DNA of 64,000 nt from Bacteroidota bacterium (GTDB taxonomy: Bacteria; Bacteroidota; Bacteroidia; Chitinophagales; Saprospiraceae): assembly GCA_020160935.1 (NCBI GenBank), contig JAIUPL010000012.1, forward strand, positions 1-64,000, given 5' to 3'. The notes under the pieces are model-generated. The model had not been told where the DNA came from, ran no database searches, and was given only the letters and a program-made list of their open reading frames with translations. A program made the translations under genes and the position numbers. Shown here in pieces: positions 16,857 through 24,439 of the stretch (position 1 is the first letter of the stretch; each line of letters starts with the position of its first letter).

Positions 16857-17450
16857 ATGAAAGTCATCAGTATTTTTTCATCATTCCGGGAGAAAGACCT
16901 GGGCAGCATCCTCGCCGGATGTGTCCGAAAGGACGCACAGGCGCAGCGACTGCTGTTCAATCGATGCGCTCCCCGGACACTGACGACTTGCAGGCGGTAT
17001 GAAACCAAAGGACTGGATGCAAAAGATATACTTCAGGAAACTTTTCTGACAGTTTTTGAAAAAATAGAACAATACAATCCAGAAAAAGCCGCCATTGAAA
17101 CCTGGATCAACCGAATTGCCGTCAATACCGCCCTGAAAATGCTGCGCAAACAACAGCCAGCCTGGGTCGAACTGGATCGGCTGCCAGATATACCCGAAGA
17201 AGCCGAACCGGAAATCAACGGACTGGATGAGCTGACAGAAGAGCAGATTCTTGAAATCATACAGGAATTGCCTGTGGGATATCGAACCGTGTTCAACCTG
17301 TATGTCATGGACGATTTTAGCCATGCCGACATCGCCGAAACCCTGGGAATCAGTGTACAAACCTCCAAATCGCAGTTTTTTAAAGCCAAAGCCATGCTGC
17401 GGCAAAAACTGAACGACCAAAAAAAAACCGCTAAATGCATGAATTTCTGA
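16857..17450 (+). CDS. ECF-type RNA polymerase sigma factor
   Basis: The product has 197 residues from ATG 16857 (MKVISIFSSFREKDLG). Region 2 is visible at about 40-85 (ARRLLF-type helix, then DAKDILQETFLTVFEKI, with the conserved Asp-Leu-Gln pattern that binds the -10 element). Region 4 spans about 135-185 (ELPVGYRTVFNLYV, then a helix-turn-helix in SHADIAETLGISVQTSKSQ). It redirects RNA polymerase to a stress or envelope regulon. The next gene starts 1 bp after the stop and encodes its likely membrane-bound partner, so sigma activity is probably controlled from the envelope. Confidence 0.9.
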   Translation: MKVISIFSSFREKDLGSILAGCVRKDAQAQRLLFNRCAPRTLTTCRRYETKGLDAKDILQETFLTVFEKIEQYNPEKAAIETWINRIAVNTALKMLRKQQPAWVELDRLPDIPEEAEPEINGLDELTEEQILEIIQELPVGYRTVFNLYVMDDFSHADIAETLGISVQTSKSQFFKAKAMLRQKLNDQKKTAKCMNF

Positions 17451-17451
17451 C

Positions 17452-18963
17452 ATGAAAGAGGACTTCAACCATATTAAAAAGCGCTTGCGCGACTACGAGT
17501 CGCCCATCCACCTCGACGAGGCATGGGAGGCCTTGCAGGAACAACAGCAAAAGCGCCAGGGCAAATGGAAACGCACTGCTACCGTTCTGCTGCTCCTGCT
17601 GCTGATTGGCTCTTGCGGAACCTGCTTGCTGCTGGGCAAACGCAACGGTTCGCATATGCCACTACCGACGCAGGAGGTAGTCTTTCAGGATAAAGATGTG
17701 CCTGTTGAACAACAGAATTCATCCATTTCCGGAGCCTCGAACGCACACCATGCAATCCGGGAAAACGCGACTTTAACTCAAACAAATCAACACACAACCT
17801 CTGCTGTCGGCCAGTCTTCCATTGCTTCCAATTTTTCCGACAAACCCTCTTTGTCAACTTATAATTTCCAAAAACAATCTTCAAATTCCAGTGACAACAC
17901 CCAAAAAACAGACACTTCGAACAAAAACATGTTGAGCATTTCCTCGCCTGCCCCTGCGCAGTCGAGCGTATATGAACAAGGGCCCGTTTCCGGCAGCACA
18001 TCATCGGCAGTGATTCCCGAAAACGACCGTACCGATTCAGATGCCCGACCCTTGCAAGAGAAGGCGGGAAATGACTTGACATGGGTGGCTCCGGCCCCGG
18101 CCATGCCTGCGCCCTGGCGTATGTGGTGGATAGATGTATTGCCGGAAAAAACATTCGGCATGGCAGCGCGGCCATCCCAAACACTCCTGCTGCCGCTTGT
18201 AAAAATCGATTTGTCGCCCATCCGCCCGGCCCGGAAAACAGCCATCCGCAAAACCGTCTACCTCAGCGCCGGCGCTTTGCTGACCCAACAAAATTTCAAA
18301 AGCAGAACCACCGAACAGGCCGAATACGCCGCTCTCCGGTCCCGCACAGAGTCTGGCCTGCCCGGCCTGAGCACCGACCTGGGTATCTCGCTGGAAGTGT
18401 CGCAGCGCAATTATGTGGACCTCGCTTTGCGCTATGACACCTGGTACGACCAGTTTGTGTATCAATACGAACAATCGAAAGAATACACCCTGACCAACGT
18501 GTTGCTTGGCGTGGTGCAGTACGAGCCCATCGGCACCCAGGTACGGGTGTACGGCGACACGGTTATCACCGGCACACAAACCGTAAAAGCGACGTATTAC
18601 AACCGGTACGCTGCTGCCGATCTGCGGCTGGCATTCGGGCGCACACTCTGGGAAAGCCATCGTTTCAGCCTTGATATGACGGCAGGTATGAGTGCTAATA
18701 TTTACAAGAAAATACAGGGACATATTGCAGATTCGGGGTTGGCCAACAACGTCATGGACCTGCAACACATGCCTTACAAACAGACCCTGGGACTGGGCGC
18801 ATACGCCGACTTGCGGCTCAATTATCGCCTGGCTTCCTGGCTCGATCTGCAACTCAGGCCCTCGGCCATACTCGGACTCAGCGATGCCCTACAAAGCAAT
18901 GCGCCCAGCAGCGCACATTTCAGGCGAACATCGCTGCAATTGGGTTTAAGAACCCGTTTCTGA
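17452..18963 (+). CDS. Membrane-anchored protein with C-terminal beta-barrel-like part, candidate anti-sigma partner
   Basis: The product has 503 residues. Residues 1-40 are a charged cytoplasmic segment (HIKKRLRDYESPIHLDEAWEAL) of the kind seen in Bacteroidota anti-sigma proteins. A single transmembrane helix spans about 44-62. A long Ser/Asn-rich periplasmic linker (about 80-230) follows. The C-terminal ~220 residues have repeated amphipathic strands ending RTSLQLGLRTRF, a barrel-type terminus. One inner-membrane helix plus a barrel-like domain is paradoxical; it may span the periplasm as a rod. Its start, 1 bp after the sigma gene stop, indicates translational coupling. The anti-sigma role is inferred from position. 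Confidence 0.7.
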   Translation: MKEDFNHIKKRLRDYESPIHLDEAWEALQEQQQKRQGKWKRTATVLLLLLLIGSCGTCLLLGKRNGSHMPLPTQEVVFQDKDVPVEQQNSSISGASNAHHAIRENATLTQTNQHTTSAVGQSSIASNFSDKPSLSTYNFQKQSSNSSDNTQKTDTSNKNMLSISSPAPAQSSVYEQGPVSGSTSSAVIPENDRTDSDARPLQEKAGNDLTWVAPAPAMPAPWRMWWIDVLPEKTFGMAARPSQTLLLPLVKIDLSPIRPARKTAIRKTVYLSAGALLTQQNFKSRTTEQAEYAALRSRTESGLPGLSTDLGISLEVSQRNYVDLALRYDTWYDQFVYQYEQSKEYTLTNVLLGVVQYEPIGTQVRVYGDTVITGTQTVKATYYNRYAAADLRLAFGRTLWESHRFSLDMTAGMSANIYKKIQGHIADSGLANNVMDLQHMPYKQTLGLGAYADLRLNYRLASWLDLQLRPSAILGLSDALQSNAPSSAHFRRTSLQLGLRTRF

Positions 18964-19075
18964 CGCATAAAACAAACAAAATGAGGATGTTGCCAGCAGG
19001 CGACGAGCCATTTTCATGTCAATACCGCACCTATTATTTGCGCTCAACTTTATACACAAAAACAACTACAACACA

Positions 19076-20740
19076 ATGTTCAAACATTTTTTCTTCCTCG
19101 CCATGCTGATTTGCTTCGGTGCAAATCATGTAGCAGCACAGCCGGTCAACCCCTGCGATCCGGCTTCCGTTTCCCAACTTCAGTCCGAACTCATTGCCCA
19201 GGGTTTCGACTGCCTGCAAAACGCCGGCCCCTTTGAATGTGTCAACGATGTATTCGAATACGCATTCGAACACTGCCCACCCCCGATCGATACCACAGGC
19301 AACAACCCTTGTACACCTGAAGCCGTGGCACAGGTAGAGAGCGACTTGCTGGCACAAGGTTTTACTTGCCTGGAAAACGCCGGCCCTTTCACCTGCGTCG
19401 ACGAGGTGGTCAATTTTGTGCTACTCAACTGCCCCGATCCAAACGGCGGCAATGGTGGCAATCCCTGCGACCCGGCCGTAGTCGGCCAATTGCAGGCTGC
19501 CCTGATCGAGCAGGGCTTTATCTGCCTCGAAAATGCCGGTCCGTTTGCCTGTGTCAATGATGTGTACGATTATGCTTTTGCAAATTGTCCAACGCCAATC
19601 GACACTACGATTCATTACCCCTGCGATCCGGTTATTGTGGGCCAGTTCCAGGCCGATTTGATTGCCCAAGGATTCGACTGCCTGATCGACGCCGGTCCGT
19701 TTACCTGTGTGGATGAAGTGCTGGACTACGCTTTTGCCAATTGCCCGACACCGATCGACACTACCGGCAACAACCCCTGCGACCCGGCGCTGGTGGCTCA
19801 GGTACAAAGCGATCTGATCGCACAAGGTTTTGATTGTCTGATCAATGCGGGCCCTTTCACCTGTGTTGACGAAGTGTTCGACTACGCTTTTGCCAATTGT
19901 GAGCCGCCGATTGATACCAGTTTCTGCGACCCGATCGTGGTGGGTCAGTATCAGGCCGACCTGATTGCAGCGGGTTACACCTGTCTGGAAGGCGCAGGCC
20001 CATTCCCCTGTGTGGATGATGTGGCGAACTATGCTTTCGAAAACTGTCCGCTGCCGATCGATACAACCATTCATTACCCTTGCGACCCGGCGTCCGTACA
20101 GCAAACCATCGACGATCTGGTAGCACAAGGCTATTACTGTGTAGCCAATGCAGGTCCTTTCACTTGTGTGCATGAGGTGGTATGCTACGCTTTGGACAAC
20201 TGCCCGCTGGAAATGGATACAACCATTGTGGAACTTCCAACTTGTCTGCTGGATATGCCCGCCAACATCCTGACCTTCCAGCAGTTCCTACAATATATGA
20301 TTCAAAACTGCGATTCTTCGTTCGTAGCCACCATTCCAGCCTGCTGGCTCACAGCGCCGACCTTCGATACGGATGAGCAATTCCTGCAGTGGATCACGGA
20401 GAACTGTGGCCTCGACAGCCTGGTAAGCGGAGACGCTGGCTTACTGGCCAACCGCTTCTTCAATACACAGGGTTCAACTTCCACCCGTCAGCCTGCCCAA
20501 ACGCTGGATATGCTGGTGAGCCCTAACCCGACCAATGCTGTTATTACAATTGGTCTGAAAAATGGCGAACTCAGCCGCATCGAACTGTACGACATCGACG
20601 GTCGCCGTCGCATGGTACAGGAAAATGTGTCGGGCAACCAGGCTACGCTCAACCTGAGCCAACTGCCGACCGGCATGTATCTGCTGCGCGTTCAGGATGG
20701 CAACAAAGGCATCGCTACCCGTCGCATTGTGAAAGAATAA
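19076..20740 (+). CDS. Secreted protein with seven Cys-rich ~50-residue repeats and T9SS type A domain
   Basis: The product has 554 residues from ATG 19076 (signal peptide about 1-21). Seven tandem repeats of about 50 residues span residues about 22-385. Each has the plan PCDP-x(8)-L-x-AQGF-x-CL-x-NAGPF-x-CV-x-(E/D)V-x(3)-A-x(2)-NCP followed by a PIDTT linker, giving four cysteines per unit that probably form two disulfides. Two shorter, divergent units follow, then a type A sorting domain (SPNPTNAVITIG, LYDIDGRRR, GMYLLRVQDG). Helical predicted units between disulfides suggest a rod on the cell surface. I do not know this repeat from any named family. A strong terminator follows. Confidence 0.8.
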   Translation: MFKHFFFLAMLICFGANHVAAQPVNPCDPASVSQLQSELIAQGFDCLQNAGPFECVNDVFEYAFEHCPPPIDTTGNNPCTPEAVAQVESDLLAQGFTCLENAGPFTCVDEVVNFVLLNCPDPNGGNGGNPCDPAVVGQLQAALIEQGFICLENAGPFACVNDVYDYAFANCPTPIDTTIHYPCDPVIVGQFQADLIAQGFDCLIDAGPFTCVDEVLDYAFANCPTPIDTTGNNPCDPALVAQVQSDLIAQGFDCLINAGPFTCVDEVFDYAFANCEPPIDTSFCDPIVVGQYQADLIAAGYTCLEGAGPFPCVDDVANYAFENCPLPIDTTIHYPCDPASVQQTIDDLVAQGYYCVANAGPFTCVHEVVCYALDNCPLEMDTTIVELPTCLLDMPANILTFQQFLQYMIQNCDSSFVATIPACWLTAPTFDTDEQFLQWITENCGLDSLVSGDAGLLANRFFNTQGSTSTRQPAQTLDMLVSPNPTNAVITIGLKNGELSRIELYDIDGRRRMVQENVSGNQATLNLSQLPTGMYLLRVQDGNKGIATRRIVKE

Positions 20741-20782
20741 GCGCCCGGTAAGGGGAATAAAACCCGTTGTTTTTTTCATATT

Positions 20783-20820
20783 TCCGCTGCTTCGAATATT
20801 CGAGGCAGCGGATTTTTTTT
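20783..20820 (+). terminator. Intrinsic terminator
   Basis: A near-perfect 15-bp palindrome (20783-20812, TCCGCTGC pairing with GCAGCGGA) is followed by eight T. It ends the Cys-rich repeat gene and lies just before the convergent GNAT gene. Confidence 0.9.
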
Positions 20821-20833
20821 GTGCCGGAACGAA

Positions 20834-21319
20834 TTATGTCAAGGTGATTTCCATGTATTTTACATCGGCATTGGGGTTGTGCCGATATGCTTCAATTTCA
20901 TAAAAACCTGCCTGCCGATACAAGGCAATCGCGGCCTTCATCGTACCAAGGGTATCCAGGCGCATTCGGGTGTAGCCCATTTCGGCAGACAATTGTAAAG
21001 CCTTGTTAATCAACTCCTTACCAATACCTTTGCCTCTATGCGCATCGCGGATGTACATCCGTTTTAATTCGGCGATGTGGCCTTCCAGTTTTCTGACACC
21101 TACACAACCGACAGCAATGCCTGTTTTGGATTCCCAAACCAAGATGAGTGCACCGTCAGGCCGGCCGTACTGTCGGTCGAGTTGTTGCAGTTCTGCATCA
21201 AAATTTTGAAAACCGAGGTCAAAATCCAGTGAAGCGGCATATTCGCGGAACAGGTCGGCGGCTACTGTAAAGTCAGCGGCGGTATGGGCGGTATGATAAG
21301 TGTATTCCGGTATATTCAT
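20834..21319 (-). CDS. GNAT-family N-acetyltransferase
   Basis: The product has 161 residues, normal for a single GNAT domain. Motif A, which binds the acetyl-CoA pyrophosphate, is visible at about 92-115 (ELKRMYIRDAHRGKGIGKELI, with the R/Q-x-x-G-x-G/A loop as HRGKGIG). Other family features are a conserved VGCVGVRKL strand and the C-terminal LYRQAGFYEI motif. The acceptor, whether protein or small molecule, cannot be predicted. It is convergent with the preceding gene and divergent from a DinB gene. Confidence 0.88.
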   Translation of the reverse strand: MNIPEYTYHTAHTAADFTVAADLFREYAASLDFDLGFQNFDAELQQLDRQYGRPDGALILVWESKTGIAVGCVGVRKLEGHIAELKRMYIRDAHRGKGIGKELINKALQLSAEMGYTRMRLDTLGTMKAAIALYRQAGFYEIEAYRHNPNADVKYMEITLT

Positions 21320-21467
21320 AAGGCATATATTTTGAGGGTAAACATGAATAGAATTTCAATTTCAGAGCAGTTTTGTTCAGTTGGTTTTCAGAAATTTGCC
21401 ACATTTCCTACTATCGAAAACCGAATGCAGAAGACATCTATCACGCACTCAAAATCCTCCGAAAACC

Positions 21468-21932
21468 ATGAACATGACCGAACCACAACGCCTCCTCTTT
21501 CTTTTCAAAAACCTGTACAACGGCCATCCCTGGATCGACGTTACCTTGGTAGAAACATTACATGGCATCAGTGCCGAACAAGCCCAACGACGCCTGGGGA
21601 ATTGCAATACGATCTGGGAAATCGTGGTACACCTCACCGCCTGGCGCGAAAATGTGCTGCAACGCGTGCAGGGGCAGGTGCTTAAAACGCCTTCCAGCAA
21701 CTACATCGAGCCGGTAACGGATACGTCCGAAGCCGCCTGGGCAACTGTCCTGCAACATCTGGAGGCTTCACAAACGCGGTGGCTGGCGTTTTTAGAACAA
21801 CTCGATGCCGCGCAACTGGAACAGGTTTACCCGACAAACGGCATGACGTATTACGAACAAATTCAGGGCATTATACAACACGATGCGTACCATCTGGGGC
21901 AGATTGTGTTGCTGGCAAAATGGAGTGCTTGA
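21468..21932 (+). CDS. DinB-family protein (second copy)
   Basis: The product has 154 residues from ATG 21468; ATG 21474 is equally possible. It is a four-helix-bundle DinB-superfamily protein with His55 (VVHLTAWRENV), His138 and His142 (IQHDAYHLGQI) as metal ligands. Cytoplasmic metal-dependent transferase or detoxification roles are known in the family; the substrate here is unknown. It is only distantly similar to the paralogue at 10882 and has no adjacent regulator. Confidence 0.85.
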   Translation: MNMTEPQRLLFLFKNLYNGHPWIDVTLVETLHGISAEQAQRRLGNCNTIWEIVVHLTAWRENVLQRVQGQVLKTPSSNYIEPVTDTSEAAWATVLQHLEASQTRWLAFLEQLDAAQLEQVYPTNGMTYYEQIQGIIQHDAYHLGQIVLLAKWSA

Positions 21933-21946
21933 TCAACTAATGATAT

Positions 21947-22057
21947 GAACACTCTACGCTTTGTGTCCTTTGTGAAACCTTCGTGTTCTTCGTGGTAAAA
22001 ATTTTTAACCACAAAGTACACCACGGTTTCACAAAGGACACAAAGCGTAGAGTGTTC
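21947..22057. repeat. Long inverted repeat (33-bp perfect arms)
   Basis: Arm 21947-21979 pairs perfectly with 22025-22057. The central 45 bp contain a smaller palindrome (GTGGTAAAAATTTTTAACCAC). The arm word GGACACAAAGCGTAGAGTGT is shared with the element at 56063-56187. It lies 14 bp after the DinB stop and about 75 bp before the convergent permease stop. Confidence 0.9.
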
Positions 22058-22130
22058 AAAATCAATAAAAAAAATCCGTTTTAATCCGAAAAAGTCCGTT
22101 TCATCCGTTCTCCAATCCTGTCACGCTTTC

Positions 22131-23186
22131 CTACAAAGCCACCCGCGGATCGAGCCAGGCATACAACAAATCAGCCAGCAGGTTGATCACCACAAACACC
22201 AGCACGGTAAATAACACACACCCCAACACGACAGGAATGTCAAAATTCAACAGGGCTGTGATAGTTGCGCTGCCCAAACCCTTGAAATTGAACACATTTT
22301 CAACGAAAAAAGCCCCCGTCAACAAGGCCGCAAACCAGCCGGATACGGCAGAAACAATCGGGTTGAGCGCATTGCGCAAGGCGTGCAACACCAGTACGCG
22401 CCAGCGCGGCAGACCCTTGGCCGTGGCCGTACGCACATAGTCCTGCGTCAAGGTATCGAGCATGGCGCTGCGCGTGAGTTGTGTAATCAGGGCCACCGGG
22501 CGCATTCCCAGCGCAATGGCCGGCAGCACCAGGTTGCGCCAGCGAAGTTCCCAATCGCCAAAATCGTCGAGTACGTACAGACTCCCCTGCACATCCAGCT
22601 CGGTCCAGTCGCCCAGCGCGAAACCAAACACCAAGGCCAGCAACATGGCAGCCACATAGGAAGGCACCGAATAGCCCAAAACGGACAACACCGCAATCAG
22701 GTGATCAATCAGCGTGTGGGGTTTTACAGCCGCCCATACGCCCAGCCCGATCCCGAGCAGCGTCGCAAACAGCATGGCAATGCCTGCCAGCAAGGCGGTA
22801 TTAGGAATAGCATCGGCGAGAATTTCCGAAACAGGGCGGCCCGACTGGTACGATTCGCGCAGATAGGGTATTTTAAGTACGCACACCTGGTTGGAAGCCG
22901 TGTGAAAAAGCGGAAAGAAATGGTATTTGTGTCTGTTTTCAGGACTGTCCTCCAGGATGGAAACCGGGGAAATATCAGCCAGATATCGCCCCATTTGCAC
23001 ATATAAAGGCTGATTCAAGCCCAATTCCGCCGTTTTTGCCTGTACCGTGGACGCGTCGCTGCGCTGCCCGAAAGTGAGTTGGGCAGGATCAACGGGCGCG
23101 AGGTAAATGATGCCGGTGATGGTACAGATCACCAGAATCATCACCAGAATACCGTAAGCGAGGCGGCGAAGGACGTAGTACAGCAT
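22131..23186 (-). CDS. ABC transporter permease, DppB/OppB family
   Basis: The product is a 351-residue inner-membrane permease of the peptide/nickel uptake type. It begins MLYYVLRRLAYGILVMIL (first transmembrane helix) and has about six helices. The cytoplasmic coupling (EAA) loop is near residues 262-285 (RTATAKGLPRWRVLVLHAL). The C-terminal NLLADLLYAWLDPRV is a family hallmark. The other parts (second permease, ATPases, binding protein) are not in the window. The start is 5 bp after the selD stop on the same strand, so the two are transcribed together. The substrate is uncertain. Confidence 0.88.
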   Translation of the reverse strand: MLYYVLRRLAYGILVMILVICTITGIIYLAPVDPAQLTFGQRSDASTVQAKTAELGLNQPLYVQMGRYLADISPVSILEDSPENRHKYHFFPLFHTASNQVCVLKIPYLRESYQSGRPVSEILADAIPNTALLAGIAMLFATLLGIGLGVWAAVKPHTLIDHLIAVLSVLGYSVPSYVAAMLLALVFGFALGDWTELDVQGSLYVLDDFGDWELRWRNLVLPAIALGMRPVALITQLTRSAMLDTLTQDYVRTATAKGLPRWRVLVLHALRNALNPIVSAVSGWFAALLTGAFFVENVFNFKGLGSATITALLNFDIPVVLGCVLFTVLVFVVINLLADLLYAWLDPRVAL

Positions 23187-23191
23187 GGCAA

Positions 23192-24253
23192 TTACACAAC
23201 AGTGATCAGGATGTCTTGCGATTCGATCATAAAGCCAAAAGATTCCAGTTCGAAACCCTCGTTTGCCGCCACTGCCTTAAAATCGGCTTCATGACCGGGG
23301 GCGATGGCTACCAGCAGGCCGCCGCTGGTTTGCGGATCGGCCAGCAGGTTGCGGCGATAATCGTCGACGCCGGCTACCTTGTGTCCGTAACTATCCCAAT
23401 TGCGGATCGTGCCGCCTGGCACACATTTTTGATTCAGGTAATGATCGAGGATGCTTCTATCGATGGTTGGTACTTTGTCGATATGCACAATAGCGCTGAC
23501 ACTGCTGGCTTCACACATTTCCGACAGGTGCCCCAGCAATCCGAAACCCGTCACATCGGTCATGGCCTGCACGTAAGGCAGGGCGCCAAACTGCGCACCG
23601 GCTTTGTTCAGTTTTTTCATGCTTTGGGGGGCAATGTGGGCGTGTTCTGGTTGAAGCAGGCCTTTTTTCTGGGCCGTGGTGAGGATGCCTACTCCGATCG
23701 GTTTGGTGAGAAATAATTGCGCGCCCGGTGTAGCGCCGCCGTTTTTTTTCAGGTGGGCGATGGGTAAACGACCGCTCACGGCCAATCCGAAAATCGGCTC
23801 GGGGCTGTCGATGCTGTGCCCGCCAGCCAGCGGAATACCCGCTTCGGCGCAGGCTTTCCGGCTGCCTTCGATGACCTGATTGGCCACTTCCGGCGGCAAG
23901 GTATTGATAGGCCAGCCCAGGATTGCGATGGCCAGCAAAGGTGTTCCGCCCATGGCATACACGTCGCTGATGGCATTGACGGAGGCGATACGGCCAAAAT
24001 CCTCGGGGTCGTCTACAATCGGCATAAAAAAATCGGTGGTACTGATCAGGGCTGTGCCATCGCCCAGATCGAAAACCGCGGCATCGTCGCGTTCTTCATT
24101 TCCGACCAGCAGTTGCGGAAAAACAGTGGATGGCGACGCCGATTTGAGGATGTGATCGAGCACGCGCGGTGCAATTTTGCAGCCGCAGCCGGCGCCATGG
24201 GAGTATTGAGTGAGTCGATATTCGGTGGTTTCCGAAGGAGAAGATGCAGCCAT
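23192..24253 (-). CDS. selD: Selenide, water dikinase
   Basis: SelD makes selenophosphate from selenide and ATP, the selenium donor for selenocysteine or selenouridine. The protein (353 aa from ATG 24253; a GTG 6 bp upstream would add two residues) has the N-terminal catalytic loop GAGCGCK with Cys23 and Lys26, so it is the cysteine form rather than a selenoprotein. ATP-binding motifs follow ([19 protein letters not shown]), and the conserved [11 protein letters not shown] and AGGHSID motifs are intact. No selA, selB, mnmH or selC is seen in the window. It is co-transcribed with the permease downstream. Confidence 0.95.
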   Translation of the reverse strand: MAASSPSETTEYRLTQYSHGAGCGCKIAPRVLDHILKSASPSTVFPQLLVGNEERDDAAVFDLGDGTALISTTDFFMPIVDDPEDFGRIASVNAISDVYAMGGTPLLAIAILGWPINTLPPEVANQVIEGSRKACAEAGIPLAGGHSIDSPEPIFGLAVSGRLPIAHLKKNGGATPGAQLFLTKPIGVGILTTAQKKGLLQPEHAHIAPQSMKKLNKAGAQFGALPYVQAMTDVTGFGLLGHLSEMCEASSVSAIVHIDKVPTIDRSILDHYLNQKCVPGGTIRNWDSYGHKVAGVDDYRRNLLADPQTSGGLLVAIAPGHEADFKAVAANEGFELESFGFMIESQDILITVV

Positions 24254-24439
24254 AAACACGTATATTTTTTACAACAGCAAACATAAGATAGCCAATAAAA
24301 ATATAATTGCTTTAAAAGCCCTAATTTCGCAGCTCCGCAAAACAAAGCATGGTAGCCTCCGATAGGGAACAAAAACAGCAGCGACCGCCGTTTCCATATC
24401 GATTTATACCGCGAATTATCAACCTTCGAACTTTCAAGA

